Counted from the first letter of the stretch, positions 1-10,654 are shown. The stretch: DNA of 64,000 nucleotides from Tenrec ecaudatus (GCF_050624435.1 NC_134546.1:38643501-38707500); one strand, 5' to 3'. Made by a program: numbers and translations. The notes: generated by a model from the sequence alone, not told the origin.

Positions 1-17
1 GCAGGATGAGCCATAAT

Positions 18-20
<3 letters not shown>

Positions 21-66
<46 letters not shown>
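21..66. repeat. (GT)23 microsatellite
   Basis: This is an uninterrupted GT dinucleotide run. It is a simple repeat with no coding content and is likely length-polymorphic. Confidence 0.98.
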
Positions 67-68
<2 letters not shown>

Positions 69-254
69 TGGAGCTCTAACAGAGAAGAGGCTCAGAGCAA
101 AGCCATGGGCTAAAGACAAAGGGAGAGATTTGGAGTGATACATAAGCCAATTAACCTCCAGGATGGCCAGCAGTCACTACCATTTGGGAGACAGGCGTGG
201 GAAAGATTACCCTTTAGAATCCACATCAGCATGACTGACACCCTAATTTCAGGC

Positions 255-989
255 CTTAGAGGCAAGGATGGTAAGACTTCATTTCACATACTTTGGACAT
301 TGTGGTGGTTACATAATCTCCTGTCAACGTGAGGGTATTAAGAGTGAAAGTTTGGAGTTTAGCCTGCCAATCAGGTCTCAGTTGATGATCTCTTTGGAGG
401 TGCAAAGGAGATAAATAATCTCACTGGAGGCAGAACTCCAGCTCTCTCTGCTACACCTTCCTGTTGAGGAGCCAACTCAGAGAGCCAGAGGAGCCAGCGC
501 CGAGATGCTTCCACCAGCATTGGATGCACAAGACTACACGCACCAGCCTGTGATCTTCCTGCATTTAGCATCATTGCATGTGCTGTGTGAGTCTGAAGAG
601 GAATTTATGGACTAGTATCAGACATATGGGCTAATATCATACTTATGGACTTGATCTGGACTTGGCTGGGATGCTTTCTCAATTGCTCATTGATATAAAG
701 CTCTCTCTTACACATACACAAATGTCCCTGGATCTGTTTCTCTGGTCAACCCAGTCTAACACAGACATGTTGTCAGGAAAGACCAGCCCCTGAAGAAGGA
801 CATCAAGCTTGGTAAAGTCAAGGGTCAGCAAAAGCGAGGAAGACCCTGGACAGATGGGTTGAGACCGTGGCTACAGCAATCGACTCAAACGTTAAGAACC
901 ATTGGGAAGGTTCAGGACCAGGCAGCCTTTCGTTCTGTTGTACATTGGGTTATTATGAGCCAGAATTCACTCAGTGGCATCTGACAACT
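255..989 (+). mobile_element. RTE/BovB-type LINE 3' end, split by a solo LTR
   Basis: Two pieces (255-300 and 764-989) join into one RTE 3' end. The sequence across the join parallels the RTE segments at 5580-5700 (plus strand) and 2200-2340 (minus strand), which encode the C-terminal end of the polyprotein (a pattern like FGH..RR..SLEKD.ML.KV.G). The tail at 945-989 has the GAGCCAGAATTCACTCAGTGGCA block shared with AfroSINE tails. It is 5' truncated, with stops, and not functional. Confidence 0.75.
301..763 (+). mobile_element. Solo LTR (ERVL/MLT2-like), 463 bp, TSD GACAT
   Basis: The element begins TGTGGTGGTTACATAATC and ends CCAGTCTAACACA, so it has the TG...CA ends of a retroviral LTR. 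The 5-bp sequence GACAT lies on both sides (296-300 and 764-768). It is the same family as the minus-strand copies at 7324, 14999 and 47056. No internal retroviral genes are present. Assignment to a class III (ERVL) group rests on the 5-bp duplication and the general LTR form and is an inference. Confidence 0.85.
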
Positions 990-999
990 TTAAGAACTA

Positions 1000-1068
1000 T
1001 AGACAATAAATATGTGTTTTTTGTGAGCCACCCAATTTGTAGTACATCATTACAACAACAATCCTTGG
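1000..1068 (+). mobile_element. Possible MLT1-like LTR 3' fragment
   Basis: An AATAAAT signal is followed by GAGCCACCCAATTTGT, which resembles the 3' end of the old mammalian MLT1 LTRs. It is a short, diverged fragment. Confidence 0.5.
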
Positions 1069-1149
1069 AAATTAATACACCCCTTTTGAATTGGACCTTT
1101 TTTTTAATGTTGAATTTTGAGAGTTCTTTGTATATACTAGAAACAGTAA

Positions 1150-2010
1150 GATTTTAAAAATATATCATTTCTCCCAATCTATCATTTTGTTTTTTTCATC
1201 CTTTGAACAATTTTCACATAGTAAAAATATTTCATTTTGAGATGTTATTTTTTAAATTTTCTTCTTAAAATCATCTTTTGGTGTCAAATTTAAGAACTCT
1301 TTACCTAGTGCTAGGTCTGAAATATTTTCTCCTGTATACATTTAAGAAGTTTTATATCTTTCTGTTTTACATTTAAGCCTACGACACATTCCAAATGAAT
1401 GTTTATCGAAGATATGAGGTTAAGGGTTAAGAGTGAGGTTTTTTTTTTGTTTGTTTGTTTTTTGCCAAGGGACGTCCAGTTGTCCTTGCACCATGGAATG
1501 AAAACACGATTCCTTCTCCATGGAGTGGCTTTTGGTTCTTAGTCAAAAAATAAATTAGGCATGTTTCCATGAATCTATTTCCAGGTTTTCCATACTGTTC
1601 CATTGATCTGTGTCACCAAGTGCATTTCTCATCTCAGATATTGAAGAAATGTTATTTGGTTCTTCTTTTTATCATTTATGTCTCTATTTAACATGTTCAA
1701 TAGTCCCTCTAGTTTTTCAGCACATGAATTCAATTATAAATTATAATAGAGTCCTGGTTTAACAATTCTATCATCTGTGTCATTCTGGCTTAGTTTCACT
1801 TTGTTGACTTATCTTTTTCACACGGGTCCTATATGCCTCTTTCTTTGTATGTCCAGTTTTTTTTATTGCCTTCCAGACTGTGAGTTATTATTTTGTTGAG
1901 TGTTGAATATTTTTATAAATATTCTTGAGATCTGTTCTGGCAGACAGATAAATTAATTTGGGATAATTTGACCTTCTTAAGTGTTAATGTTTTTTAAAAA
2001 TATCTTCGTT
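1150..2010 (-). mobile_element. Ancient L1 fragment
   Basis: This AT-rich stretch keeps old mammalian L1 landmarks in reverse orientation. One is the CCAGTTGTCC...CACCATGGAATGAAA block followed by TTCCATTGATCTGTGT near 1477-1612. Another is ATAAATATTCTTGAGATCTG near 1912. It is heavily decayed, with no usable reading frame. Confidence 0.6.
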
Positions 2011-2054
2011 AGGCAAGAGGAATACAACATTCACTCTGTGGCTACCTTGGCCCC

Positions 2055-2925
2055 ACTACTAGGTCCTCTGTACTGTTGTGTTCCTGCTAAAGATTAGGGA
2101 ACAACAGTTAACACTCTGACTCAGAGTGACCCAATGCACAGGGCCGTGAAATGTTGTCCGATCATGTACCATCCTCACAATTGTGGTTATGTTTGGGCCC
2201 ATTGTTACAGCCAATGTTAAAATCCACATCCTTGAACATATTCCTCTTCTTCCCTCGCTGTCTACTTTAACAAGCATGATGTCCTTTTCCAGGGCCTGGT
2301 CTCTCATGATTACATGTCCAAAGTGCATGTGAGATGAGGTCTCACCAGTCTTGCTTCTGGCTGTACTTTTTCCAAGACGGATTTTTGTTTTGTTCTGTTT
2401 TGTTTTCTGGCTGTGCCCAACAGTTTCCATGTTCTTCACCAACACCACAGTGCAGATGCATCAACTCTTCTTCATCATTGTCCAACATGTCCATGTATGG
2501 CATGGGTCAGGTGCATCTTAGACCTAAACATGAGGTCATTGCACTTCGACTTTAAAGAGTCGTGTACAGCAGATTTACCTAATGCAATATGTTGTTTCGA
2601 TCTCTTGACTGCTTCTTCCATGAGCATTGACTGTGAAAATCCTTGGCAACGTCAATATTTTTTCCACTGACCATGATGATCTGGTCCAGCTGTGAGGAGC
2701 CTGGTTTTCTTTACATTGAATTGTGTTCCACACTGAAGACTCCAGTCTCTGATCTTCACCAGTAAGCGTTTCAAGTCCCCTTTGCTTTCAGCCAGCAAAA
2801 TCATGTCATCTGCATATCACAAGCTGATGAGAAGGCTTGCTCCAAACCTGATGCCATAATCTTCTTCATACAGTCGAGCTCCTCTGTTCCTGTTGTGGGG
2901 GCACAGGGTAAAATCTGGGAGAAAA
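2055..2925 (-). mobile_element. RTE-type LINE with intact YADD codons
   Basis: This is a minus-strand RTE/BovB-like LINE running from the 3' terminus near 2055 to the reverse-transcriptase palm near 2880. On the minus strand, 2805-2816 reads Tyr-Ala-Asp-Asp, the catalytic motif, and continues as an LLAES-type stretch. Stops and indels occur elsewhere, and a short TTTTG-rich expansion lies near 2390. It is a dead 5'-truncated copy. Confidence 0.8.
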
Positions 2926-3503
2926 AAAACACAAATTACTGAGATATAGCCACTTAGAAAGAAAGTACAGTGTCATACCAATACAAATAGTCAGAGGAGA
3001 GCGCAGACTTGGTGCACATTACATGGAAGAATTGATGCTAAAGACTGAGATGAGGAAGGAAATATCGCTTATGAAATATTTCAATATAAGTTGATTCTGA
3101 GGCTAAGTTTTACTTCCTTGAAACAGACTACAATTCTGGGTTCCCTTTCCTTCTTCCCTGCCTACTTATTTTTTAGCTCTCTTCCTTCAATAGCCTCACC
3201 AATTTCATAAGTTGCTATCTATGAAAGAGACTGCTGGTGTTACCAAAGAGCCAATGCTTCTCCATATTTCTCACCTTTCTTTGTACTTAAATAAGGCCCT
3301 GTGAGTGGGTTGTAGCCAACAGAACTGTGAGTAGAAGTGATCAAAGCCATGTTCTCTTAAAATCGGTCTGCATAATTCTCCCATCTTCCTTTGTCTTGCT
3401 CTAGCAGCCTTGAAAGCTATACTTTTGGAAGCTGAATTGTCAAGGTGGAACAGCTACGGGGTGGAAGAAGGCTGCCTGCTGGGCACGGGCTTGGTGGTGA
3501 GTG
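2926..3503. other. Unassigned 0.6 kb
   Basis: I recognise no gene or repeat here. Short open frames have no motif. Confidence 0.4.
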
Positions 3504-3858
3504 AGAGCCCTGAGGATCGAGCGCAGTGGGTCTCAGCTTCCTCACGCTGTGACCCTTCACACAGGGCCTCGTGTGGTGACCCCCAAACAAAATGATTTTT
3601 GTTGCTACTTCATCACTGTCATTTTGCTACTGTGATGAATCAGGCAGCCCCTGTTGAGAACTGCTGACCTAGTGGTTACACATTGGGCTTCAATGCACAA
3701 GGCAGTTTGAGCCCACCAGCTGCTTCTCAGGAGAAAGATGGGGTTTTCTACTCCAGTCAATAGTTAGAGTCTCAGAAACTCACAGGGACACTTCTGCCCT
3801 GTCCTATGGGGTGACCGTGAGTTGGCATTGGCTGTGCGACAGTGAGTTTTGGTTATGA
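3504..3858 (+). mobile_element. AfroSINE interrupted by a SPIN-like hAT
   Basis: The SINE head GAGCCCTGAGG lies at 3506-3516. The body resumes at 3667 with GTGGTTACACATTGGGC, then a tRNA B-box-like stretch, GGAGAAAGATGGGG, and the tail CCTATGGGGTGACCGTGAG. AfroSINEs are tRNA-derived and specific to Afrotheria. The hAT element at 3524-3666 lies between the two parts. Confidence 0.8.
3524..3666 (+). mobile_element. SPIN-like non-autonomous hAT element
   Basis: The 143-bp element starts CAGTGGGTCTCAGCTTCC and ends TGTTGAGAACTGCTG, diverged versions of the CAGYGGTTCTCAACC terminal repeats of SPIN. The interior has GTGACCCCCAAAC and GTTGCTACTTCAT, matching the better copy at 6765. The flanking 8-mers ATCGAGCG and ACCTAGTG agree at 5 of 8 positions, which fits a decayed 8-bp duplication of SINE sequence. 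Confidence 0.75.
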
Positions 3859-4339
3859 GCGATGGTATTGAATCTTTAACCTTTGGGTGTATACTTGTTA
3901 TCATATTGTAACCTAGCCTATCCATTTGGGTGCCTAAAGTTGGATACTGCTTCAGTAAAAACTCTCAAATATTTGGCTCTGATTTAGTCGTCTGTCGGAG
4001 GTGAGGGAACCGAATCCAGAGGCTGGGAAGATGGAGACCCATCCTATGTAATAGCATAATAGTAAAATGCCTCGTAACACAGGTCCCTGGAGTTTCTTGA
4101 GATGCAGACTCTGTACTGGCTGAGCTACTGTCCCTCGAGGAGGAGGCTGGAAAATCGAACGTCAGCAGCATGTCTCCGCTGCTAACATGCCGGTTTAGAT
4201 GATGTCACTAGCAAGAGATGTGCTTTGGGGAACATTTACAAGCGGATGTGAAAAGGAACAGAGCATGCAGAATTTGGAAATTCTTAAAGATTTGGCAAGA
4301 CAGACAACTGTCATTTTTAAAAGCTGTGACAGACAGCAG
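3859..4339. other. Unassigned 0.5 kb
   Basis: I see no recognisable repeat or exon here. Confidence 0.4.
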
Positions 4340-4540
4340 AGCTCTGGTGGTGCTGTCAAGTAAACATTGGATTGTTTAAACACAAGGTTGAAAGTTCAAA
4401 TTCATCAGCGGTTCCAGCGGAGACGGTAGAGGCTATCAGTTCTTGTAAAGATGTACATCCATGGAAACCCAATATATAATAGCATCCCTGTGAGCCACGA
4501 CTGACTCGACAGCAGTAGATTTGGTTTGTGGGTTTTTGGT
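4340..4540 (+). mobile_element. AfroSINE, diverged
   Basis: It starts AGCTCTGGTGGTG, has the B-box-like GGTTGAAAGTTCAAATTC, and ends in GACTGACTCGACAGCAGTAG then TTTGGTTTGTGGG. This is a full-length-like copy with many substitutions. Confidence 0.8.
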
Positions 4541-5249
4541 AGTAGACACAAAGATGAGTTAACTTTTTCAGTTGGCTAAAGTAAACCAGGGCAAAAACAA
4601 GACAAAGAGGGTGATCTTTACATTCAAGGCTGATAACCACAGAGCACCCATGAATGAATGCAAAGCAAGGCAGTGGGATCATAGGCAAAGCAATAAAATG
4701 TCAGTAAAGATTCAGGGCCTGATTTGAGGGCAGCGGATAACAATAAGAACAAGAACTGTGTTGAAGAACTGTGGGTGGGGTCCGGGGATTACTGGACTCA
4801 AGGGAAACAAATGGCTCAGAGGCCACCTTCGGGCTTGACCCTGAAAACCACCTACAAACCCTCCAGCCCTCGCTCCCTTTGCTGAGCAGACAGCCAGAGT
4901 GGTCTGAGCAGAAAGGAAGCTGCTAAGTCTTCAGAATTTGCTTGCTGTTACCACAGAGTCTGGCCTATGCGCCCAGTGCCACCCAGCTTTCAGAACACAC
5001 CAACACTGAATGCTTTCTTTGGGGGGTGGCGATTATCTCCATAGCACAGTAAGCCTCCTGGATCCTGATCTTCCTTTATCTGCACTAACTGCTTTTCCAT
5101 ACATTCTCTCCAGGACAACCGCATGGACTCTCCATTGCCTTTTCTCTCTTACATCCAGTTTCACTAAATTGTTTTTCCTCATAGACATGTATTGGAACTT
5201 ACATGCACAAGGGAGAAAGACGGGCTTTCTATTCCTATAAACAGTTGAC
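4541..5249. other. Unassigned 0.7 kb
   Basis: I recognise no repeat or gene. A 110-codon minus-strand frame overlaps the preceding SINE and has no motif. Confidence 0.4.
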
Positions 5250-5303
5250 TTGTAGTGCATTTGGAGTTTGTTCCACCAGGTCACACTGTTAATCAATTTT
5301 TCT
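5250..5303 (+). mobile_element. Mariner transposase fragment
   Basis: About 54 bp match the segment encoding FVPPGQTV-like residues in the mariner copies at 6965-7010 (minus) and 21795-21845 (plus). A SINE tail fragment joins it directly. Confidence 0.65.
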
Positions 5304-5385
5304 ATTTGCGACTCACGGGGGCAGTTCTACAGGGTCTCTCTGAGTCAGCATTGACTCGATGGCAGTGTGTTTGTTGTGAGTTATA
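5304..5385 (+). mobile_element. AfroSINE 3' fragment
   Basis: Only the tail half is present: GGGGCAGTTCTACAGGGTC, then GAGTCAGCATTGACTCGATG and a GT-rich end. Confidence 0.8.
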
Positions 5386-5481
5386 GATGCGCAAACTCAG
5401 GTTAATCATAATCCTTGTTCATAAGCACTCTTATTTTGGGTACAGTTGTGGCCCACTTTAAATATTTGCCTAGTTAGCTCA

Positions 5482-5772
5482 CGGCATTAATTTTGAATTG
5501 TGGTGCTGGCAAAGAACATTGAAAGTACAGTGGGTTACCAACAAGACAAAGAAGTCTGTCTTGGAAGAAGCATAGCCAGAGTGCTCATTAGAGGCAAGGA
5601 TGGCGAGACTTTGTCTTATGTACTTTGGATATATTGTCGAGAGAGACCAGTCCCTGGAGAAGGACATCATGCTTGATAAAGTAGAAGGGCAGCAAAAAAG
5701 AGAGAGGTCCTCAAGGAGATGGGTTGACACAGTGGCTGCAACAAATTGGCCGAGTATAAGAACAACTGAGTT
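5482..5772 (+). mobile_element. RTE-type LINE 3' coding fragment
   Basis: The plus strand encodes a piece of the RTE polyprotein C-terminus. Near 5600-5740 it reads MARLCLMYFGYIVERD, then SLEKDIML, then KVEG and a basic stretch. The 80-codon frame at 5600-5842 is this relic rather than a host gene. Confidence 0.8.
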
Positions 5773-6274
5773 CGAATCAGTGATGAGATTCAACCGGTTC
5801 ACACCTATTTGGCAGAACCAATGCCAAATATTTTTTAATTGAGTTTGGCGAACCAGTTGTTAAAATTGCAACTTGTTAAAATGGTTCTTTCTAAGGTGGG
5901 TTCTTTCCAAGGCAGAAATCACACATTTGCATTTCTTATTCTTTTTTAACACCCATGTCCACAGCAGTGTGTTCTAAGCGGCTGTTCTGTCCATAGGCAT
6001 ACAAAATTAGATGCAACGATGCTTGCAATGCTGATTGTTTTATTTCATAAAATTCCTTACATTTTTGATGAAACACTACATTTTTATTCCCTTATATTGT
6101 CACTTCAGTAAGAAACCATATAAACATAAAAACACCCAACAACCAGAGTGTGACTCGCTGTCATTTGTTTCAGCTTTGTGCTTTGTCCCCAATTCCCACG
6201 AGACATTAAGAGTAAATCATGCAGTTCCGGGAAGTATTCAACGAGCTAAGAAATACGGTTAGAACACTTGCTGT
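5773..6274. other. Unassigned AT-rich 0.5 kb
   Basis: This AT-rich stretch has no recognised family. The frame at 6035-6262 has no motif. Confidence 0.4.
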
Positions 6275-6756
6275 AAGTTCAGGGAAGCAGCAGGGGGCTT
6301 TTAAAAGGTGAACATAAGAGAGGGTACAACAAGGGATTTTTTTTCAAAGCTCTGTATTTAAATGTTTTATACAAAACAACCTCATCACCTTCAAAGCACT
6401 CACCATTATACTTAGTACATCTGCCAAATCTGTGATTCCATTCTTCTTGGAAACATTTTTCAAACTTGCTTGTTTGGATGGCTGACAGCACCTCCCTTGT
6501 TTCATTTCTTCACCTCATCCATGTCATCAAATCACTGTCCTTTCATGTCTCTCTGCATTCTGGGAAACTAAAAAAAAATTGCAGAGTGAGGTTAGGTGAT
6601 TAAGGTGTGTGGGATAAGAAATGCACGCTGTTTTGTTGTTTTTTTTTGCCCAAAACTGGTGCACTGAGATGGCTGCATGAGCAGGTGCAAAACCAGTCCC
6701 CTGTCTGCCACAAATCAGGCCGTATTGTCTCATACTATTATGCAAATTTCCAGAAC

Positions 6757-6764
6757 CTCTAAAT
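6757..6764. repeat. 8-bp target-site duplication, left (CTCTAAAT)
   Basis: It is identical to 6959-6966 and frames the SPIN element. Eight-base duplications are the hAT hallmark. Confidence 0.92.
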
Positions 6765-6958
6765 CAGTGGTTCTCAACCTTCCTAATGCTGAGACCCTTT
6801 TATACAGTTTCTCATGTTGCAGTGACCCCCCCAACCATAAAAATTTTTTCATTGCTACTTGATAACTGTAATTTTGCTACTGTTATGAATTGGGCAACCC
6901 CTGTGAAAGGTTCATTTGACTCCCAAAGGGTCCGTGACCCACAGGTTGAGAACCGCTG
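6765..6958 (+). mobile_element. SPIN-like non-autonomous hAT element, 194 bp
   Basis: The terminal inverted repeats CAGTGGTTCTCAACCT (6765-6780) and AGGTTGAGAACCGCTG (6943-6958) match at 15 of 16 positions. The element is flanked by a perfect 8-bp duplication. The interior GTGACCCCCCCAACC and GTTATGAATTGGGCAA correspond to the SPIN/URR1 type. It has no coding capacity and would have depended on an autonomous hAT transposase. It sits inside the mariner pseudogene. Confidence 0.9.
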
Positions 6959-7323
6959 CTCTAAATAGAAAGCTTGATTAACAGTCTGACCTGGTGGAAG
7001 AAAATCCAAATGTACTACAAGCCAACATTTTCATCTATTCAAGAAGTTGACAGACATCTGGAATGAGGTTTGTCATCAATAGACATTGCACCTTTCTTGT
7101 AACGAGAAAACCACTGGTACACTGGAGTATTTTCCATAGCGCTGTCCTTGTAAGCTGTGTACAACATCACAACAGTTTCTGTGGCATTTTTCCTGAGCAG
7201 GAAACGAAATTTCACAGCTGCACACTGTTCTCTTAAGCCAGCCATCACACAAAAATGAGGTTCAAGTGAAACTACTTTTATGAGAAAACTCACTGTAACC
7301 AGAAAGAACCTTCCCAGGTGACA

Positions 7324-7690
7324 TGTGTTAGTCCAGGTAGTCTAGAGAAACAAATTCACAGACACTCATATATGTATAAAAAAGAGCTTTATATAAAAGA
7401 TCGGTGGTCTATTGAGAAAATATCCCAGCCCAGTCCAGATCAAGTCCATAAGTCTGATATTAGTGAATGCAGGAAGATCACAGGCTAGTGGTAAAAGGTC
7501 TTGTGGATCCAGTGGCAGTGGAAGCATCTTAATGCTGGTGTGGATCTCCACGTGTCTCTACCTGCTCTCTGAGTGCCACATGCCGCCACTGGTGCACTAA
7601 CTCAGAGTGAGTTGCTGGATGCTCGCCAAGCAGAAAAAAAAAGGGGTACTATGAAAGCTCCACCCAGCAGAGCTTTATCCAGTTTTTTTG
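7324..7690 (-). mobile_element. ERVL/MLT2-like LTR, decayed
   Basis: On the plus strand it begins TGTGTTAGTCCAGGTAGTC, the complement of the LTR 3' end. It shares CAAATTCACAGACACTC, GAGCTTTATAT and ATCCCAGCCCAGTCC with the copies at 14999 and 47056. The other end is eroded, so 7690 is approximate. Confidence 0.75.
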
Positions 7691-8160
7691 GGGGCTACCC
7701 CCTTGTAATATGATCAGAAAAGAGAAGTCACTTCACTGTTTCTAATATATGAAATGTAGTAACTGTTATCTAATTGACCTGTCTCTAAAGAAATGGGATC
7801 CCCCTCCTACAGCCAAAAGCTGTTTCAGGGTAAATTACACAGCTGAAGCGGCTCGAGAGAAAATGAAGAATATTGTCAGTGAGAAAACCAACCAAGAATC
7901 AACATGGAAATATATTCAGTAACAGTTTTATTGTTTTTGTCAGGTATTATTTTATATATATATATTTTATATCTATATATACTAATCCTTGAATTGTATA
8001 TATTGCAATTACCTTCTCCCAATATACAAATTGAATTTTTTTGCCTCAACTTGCCTTTTGAAAAAAATTCTTAATTTTAAATTAGTCATATGTATCCATC
8101 TTGTTCTACTTTAGTGAACAATTTTTATGTTTAAATTTTTTTTCTTCATTTAAGGTCTGA
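7691..8160 (-). mobile_element. Ancient L1-like AT-rich sequence
   Basis: AT-rich DNA with a TATA microsatellite at 7950-7982 and L1-like reverse sequence around 7980-8160 (CTTCTCCCAATATACAAATTG). It is too decayed for a firm family name. Confidence 0.4.
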
Positions 8161-8345
8161 TATTCTCCCCTCCTTCCGATTTAGATCTTATTGCATACAA
8201 TCCTTGGGTCTCACAGGCTGGTGTGCTTCTTCTGTGTGGGCTTAGATGATGACTCACTTCGGTGGCTACTTGTTTTAAGACAAACCTTTACGACTCCAGG
8301 CATTATTTTTTCTGATAGCTAGGCACCATCCGGGTTTTGGAGAAA
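8161..8345 (-). mobile_element. LINE 3'-region fragment, older variant
   Basis: It shares ACAATCCTTGGGTCTCACAG, GCTGGTGTG, TTTTAAGACAAACCTTT and TCTGATAGCTAGGCAC with 24965-25125. The same segment exists in diverged form inside the younger L1 3' copies (GCTGGTGTGCTTCTTCCATG, then AGCCTTTAAGACCCCAGA). Confidence 0.6.
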
Positions 8346-8549
8346 GCCAGGGATGACAATGGAAACCCCAGATCTATTTACGTATTAAGCCTACTCAGCT
8401 ATTCAGATAATCGGCAGAGATATGCTTGCTATCAGACAGAGGGCACTGTAAAGTACATGGTGACAGCAGGAGTTAGGTTAAAATGCAACACCTTAGCCCT
8501 TCATTCTCCCTTTTGAACATTTCAAAATTGTATTTTCTGCTTTCTTTTT

Positions 8550-9270
8550 CTTTTTAAAAAAAAACATACAGCTCTTATCACACTCCATACATACATCAAC
8601 TGTATAAAGCACATCTGTACATTCATTGCCCTCATCACTCTCAAAACATTTGCTCTCCACCCAAGCCGCTGGCATCAGCTCCTCATTTCCCACCTCCCTC
8701 CATGCTCCCACCTCCCTCATGAACACTTGATAATTTGTAAATTATTATGTTATTGTATCTTACACTGTCAGATGTCTCCCTTCACCCACTTTTCTGTTGT
8801 CCACCCCCAGGGAGGTAGTTATATGTAGATCCTTGCAATTGGTTCCCCCTTTCTACCCCACCCTCCCTCGACCCACGAGGTATCACCACTCTCACCACTG
8901 GTCCTGAAGGGATCATCTGTCCTGGATTCCCTGTGTTTCCAGTTCCTATCTGTACCAGTGCACATCCTCTGATTTAGCCAGATTTGTAAGGGGGAGGAAG
9001 CATTTAGGAACTAGAGGAAAGTTGTATGTTTCATCGTTGCTACACTGCACCCTGACTGGCTCCTCTCCTCCCCGCGACCCCTTTGTAAGGGATGTCCAGT
9101 TGCCTGCAGATGGACTTTGGGTCCCCACTCTGCATGCCCCGCATTCACAGTGCTTTGACTTTTTGTTCTTTGATGCCTGCTACCTGATCCCTTTGACTCC
9201 TCGTGATCACACAGGCTGGTGTGCTTCCTCCATGTGGGCTTTGTTGGCTGCTTGTTTACCTTCATCTACT
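8550..9270 (-). mobile_element. L1-type LINE 3' end (copy A)
   Basis: The left edge is the complement of a poly(A) tail. It is followed by CATACAGCTCTTATCAC, TTGCCCTCATCACTCTCAA and CATCAGCTCCTCATTTC, and then continues to GTGATCACACAGGCTGGTG. It is a 5'-truncated non-coding 3' region of the family that recurs eight times in this window. Confidence 0.85.
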
Positions 9271-9439
9271 TTCTTTTGCATTGAGGTCTTTCTCTGTTTG
9301 GTTTTGCCATTGTGGTTGTTTGATTGTTTCTTGTTTATGTTTTGTACGAGTTTCTGCATGTGAAATCCAGGATAGCGACAATAGCTGAATTAATGCTTAC
9401 AGAGGGTCTCGGCAGAGGCGTGCGCAGGAGGGGTGCAAA

Positions 9440-9580
9440 TAGCAATGAGCATGAGAAAGGGGAAACTGTTCTGGAATTGATGGTGGTGATGAGTGCACAA
9501 TTCCTCCTAATACGTTTGAACAATTAAATTGAATGACGTGTGAACTATACGCCAATAAAACTATTAAAATTTTCAAACGT
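9440..9580 (+). mobile_element. Ancient L1 3' end
   Basis: GGAATTGATGGTGGTGATG...GTGTGAACTATACGCCAATAAAACTATTAAA resembles the 3' terminus of old mammalian L1 (L1M) elements, including the AATAAA signal near 9555. Confidence 0.65.
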
Positions 9581-10654
9581 ACTTCCAGATCTGAAAGACA
9601 TTCAGGCACGTTTATACTGTTTGGCTAAGAATATCAACGTTTTATTCATTTGGGGCATTGAAGACCATAACCTACATGTGGTTCGAAGAAGGGATCTGAT
9701 TTTCCCACTCGGGCAACCCTTGGGTCACACATCAATCAGAACCAGCACCAAGCTGGTTCCCTGGAGGCGGAGGTTCAACACGTCCGCCATCGTTTCTGCC
9801 ATCAACTGTGCTCCCTCCCATCTGCCTTCTCCTCCCTGCTAGGTTTGACCCTTTGCTGCAGTGTCTCAGGACCCACCCACGGTGCTTAGAGTGACACGGT
9901 TTATCAGGGAAGCAACCGGCTACAACTTGGGAACAGTAGGCTACAGCTCGGGATCAGCTTCAGGAAGTGCCCAGGCAAAGTCTGGAAGGTTCCCAGCGTA
10001 AAGAGCACACCCCACCTTTCTTCACCGGAGACAGCTCTCTCTCAGCCCAGCCTCCTCCTGAGGACAGGCCACCCCTCAGCCACGCACATCTGCTCTCACC
10101 AAGGCCACCCCTGGGTGCTCTCTCTCAGGCCGCTAGTCATCTTCAGTATTAGAGAAAAACAAAACACCAATTCACTGCCTTCCCTGCCGCATCACAGCGC
10201 CTTCCGCTCCATTGGCAAGCTCTGAGCCTGCAGGGGTTGCTCCCTCTCTTCTTCTCTCATGCCTTCTCTCCCCTCTCCTCCCTCTCCCTTCTCTCTTCCC
10301 TTTTCTCACCCTGCCTCTTCTTGCCACGACCATCTCTGTGGACTTGGATCCTATGTAGGCAAGTGACTCAATCGTGCCAGGCAGAGCACCAAGCCACTAT
10401 TTCCATAATAACTGACCAATGCCTTCACTGGACCACAAGCCACGTATTTGCATAACGGCTGACCTATCTGTCTGCAAGGCCTGACTTCTTCCGCTGGCAA
10501 AAGTAATAAGCTACTCCAAAGAACTAGGGCAACTATAACAAGACCTGGGGGTGGGAGTGGGGTTAGAGGCCCCAACTCCCAAACTATTTTTATATTGTTT
10601 CTATTTTTTTTTTCTGTAAAACCAAGGTAAAAGGCTGTAAACAATTTCACTTCA
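9581..10654. other. Unassigned 1.1 kb with pyrimidine-rich tract
   Basis: No gene is recognised. A strongly CT-rich tract runs from 10225 to 10325. The 192-codon minus-strand frame at 10351-10929 runs into a SINE and shows no domain. Confidence 0.4.

Larger units (their letters stand above)
6275..7320 (-). pseudogene. Mariner transposase pseudogene, split by SPIN
   Basis: This is a Tc1/mariner DNA transposon remnant read on the minus strand. The N-terminal DNA-binding region lies at 7293-7039, with LREQCAAVKF, then ETVVMLYTAYKD and DDKPHSR, the usual mariner helix-turn-helix followed by the DDxPRSG-like linker. A FxPPGQTVNQAFYLE segment lies at 7009-6965. The catalytic core and its C-terminal side are scattered over 6745-6527, with an AHAA...FWAKK-like remnant of the HDNAPAH region. 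The C-terminus lies at 6491-6380 with FEKCFQEEWNHRF and GECFEGDE. Frameshifts separate the blocks, the catalytic aspartates are not all recoverable, and a 194-bp hAT element sits in the middle. A functional mariner transposase is about 345 residues, so this copy is near full length but dead. Confidence 0.85.
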
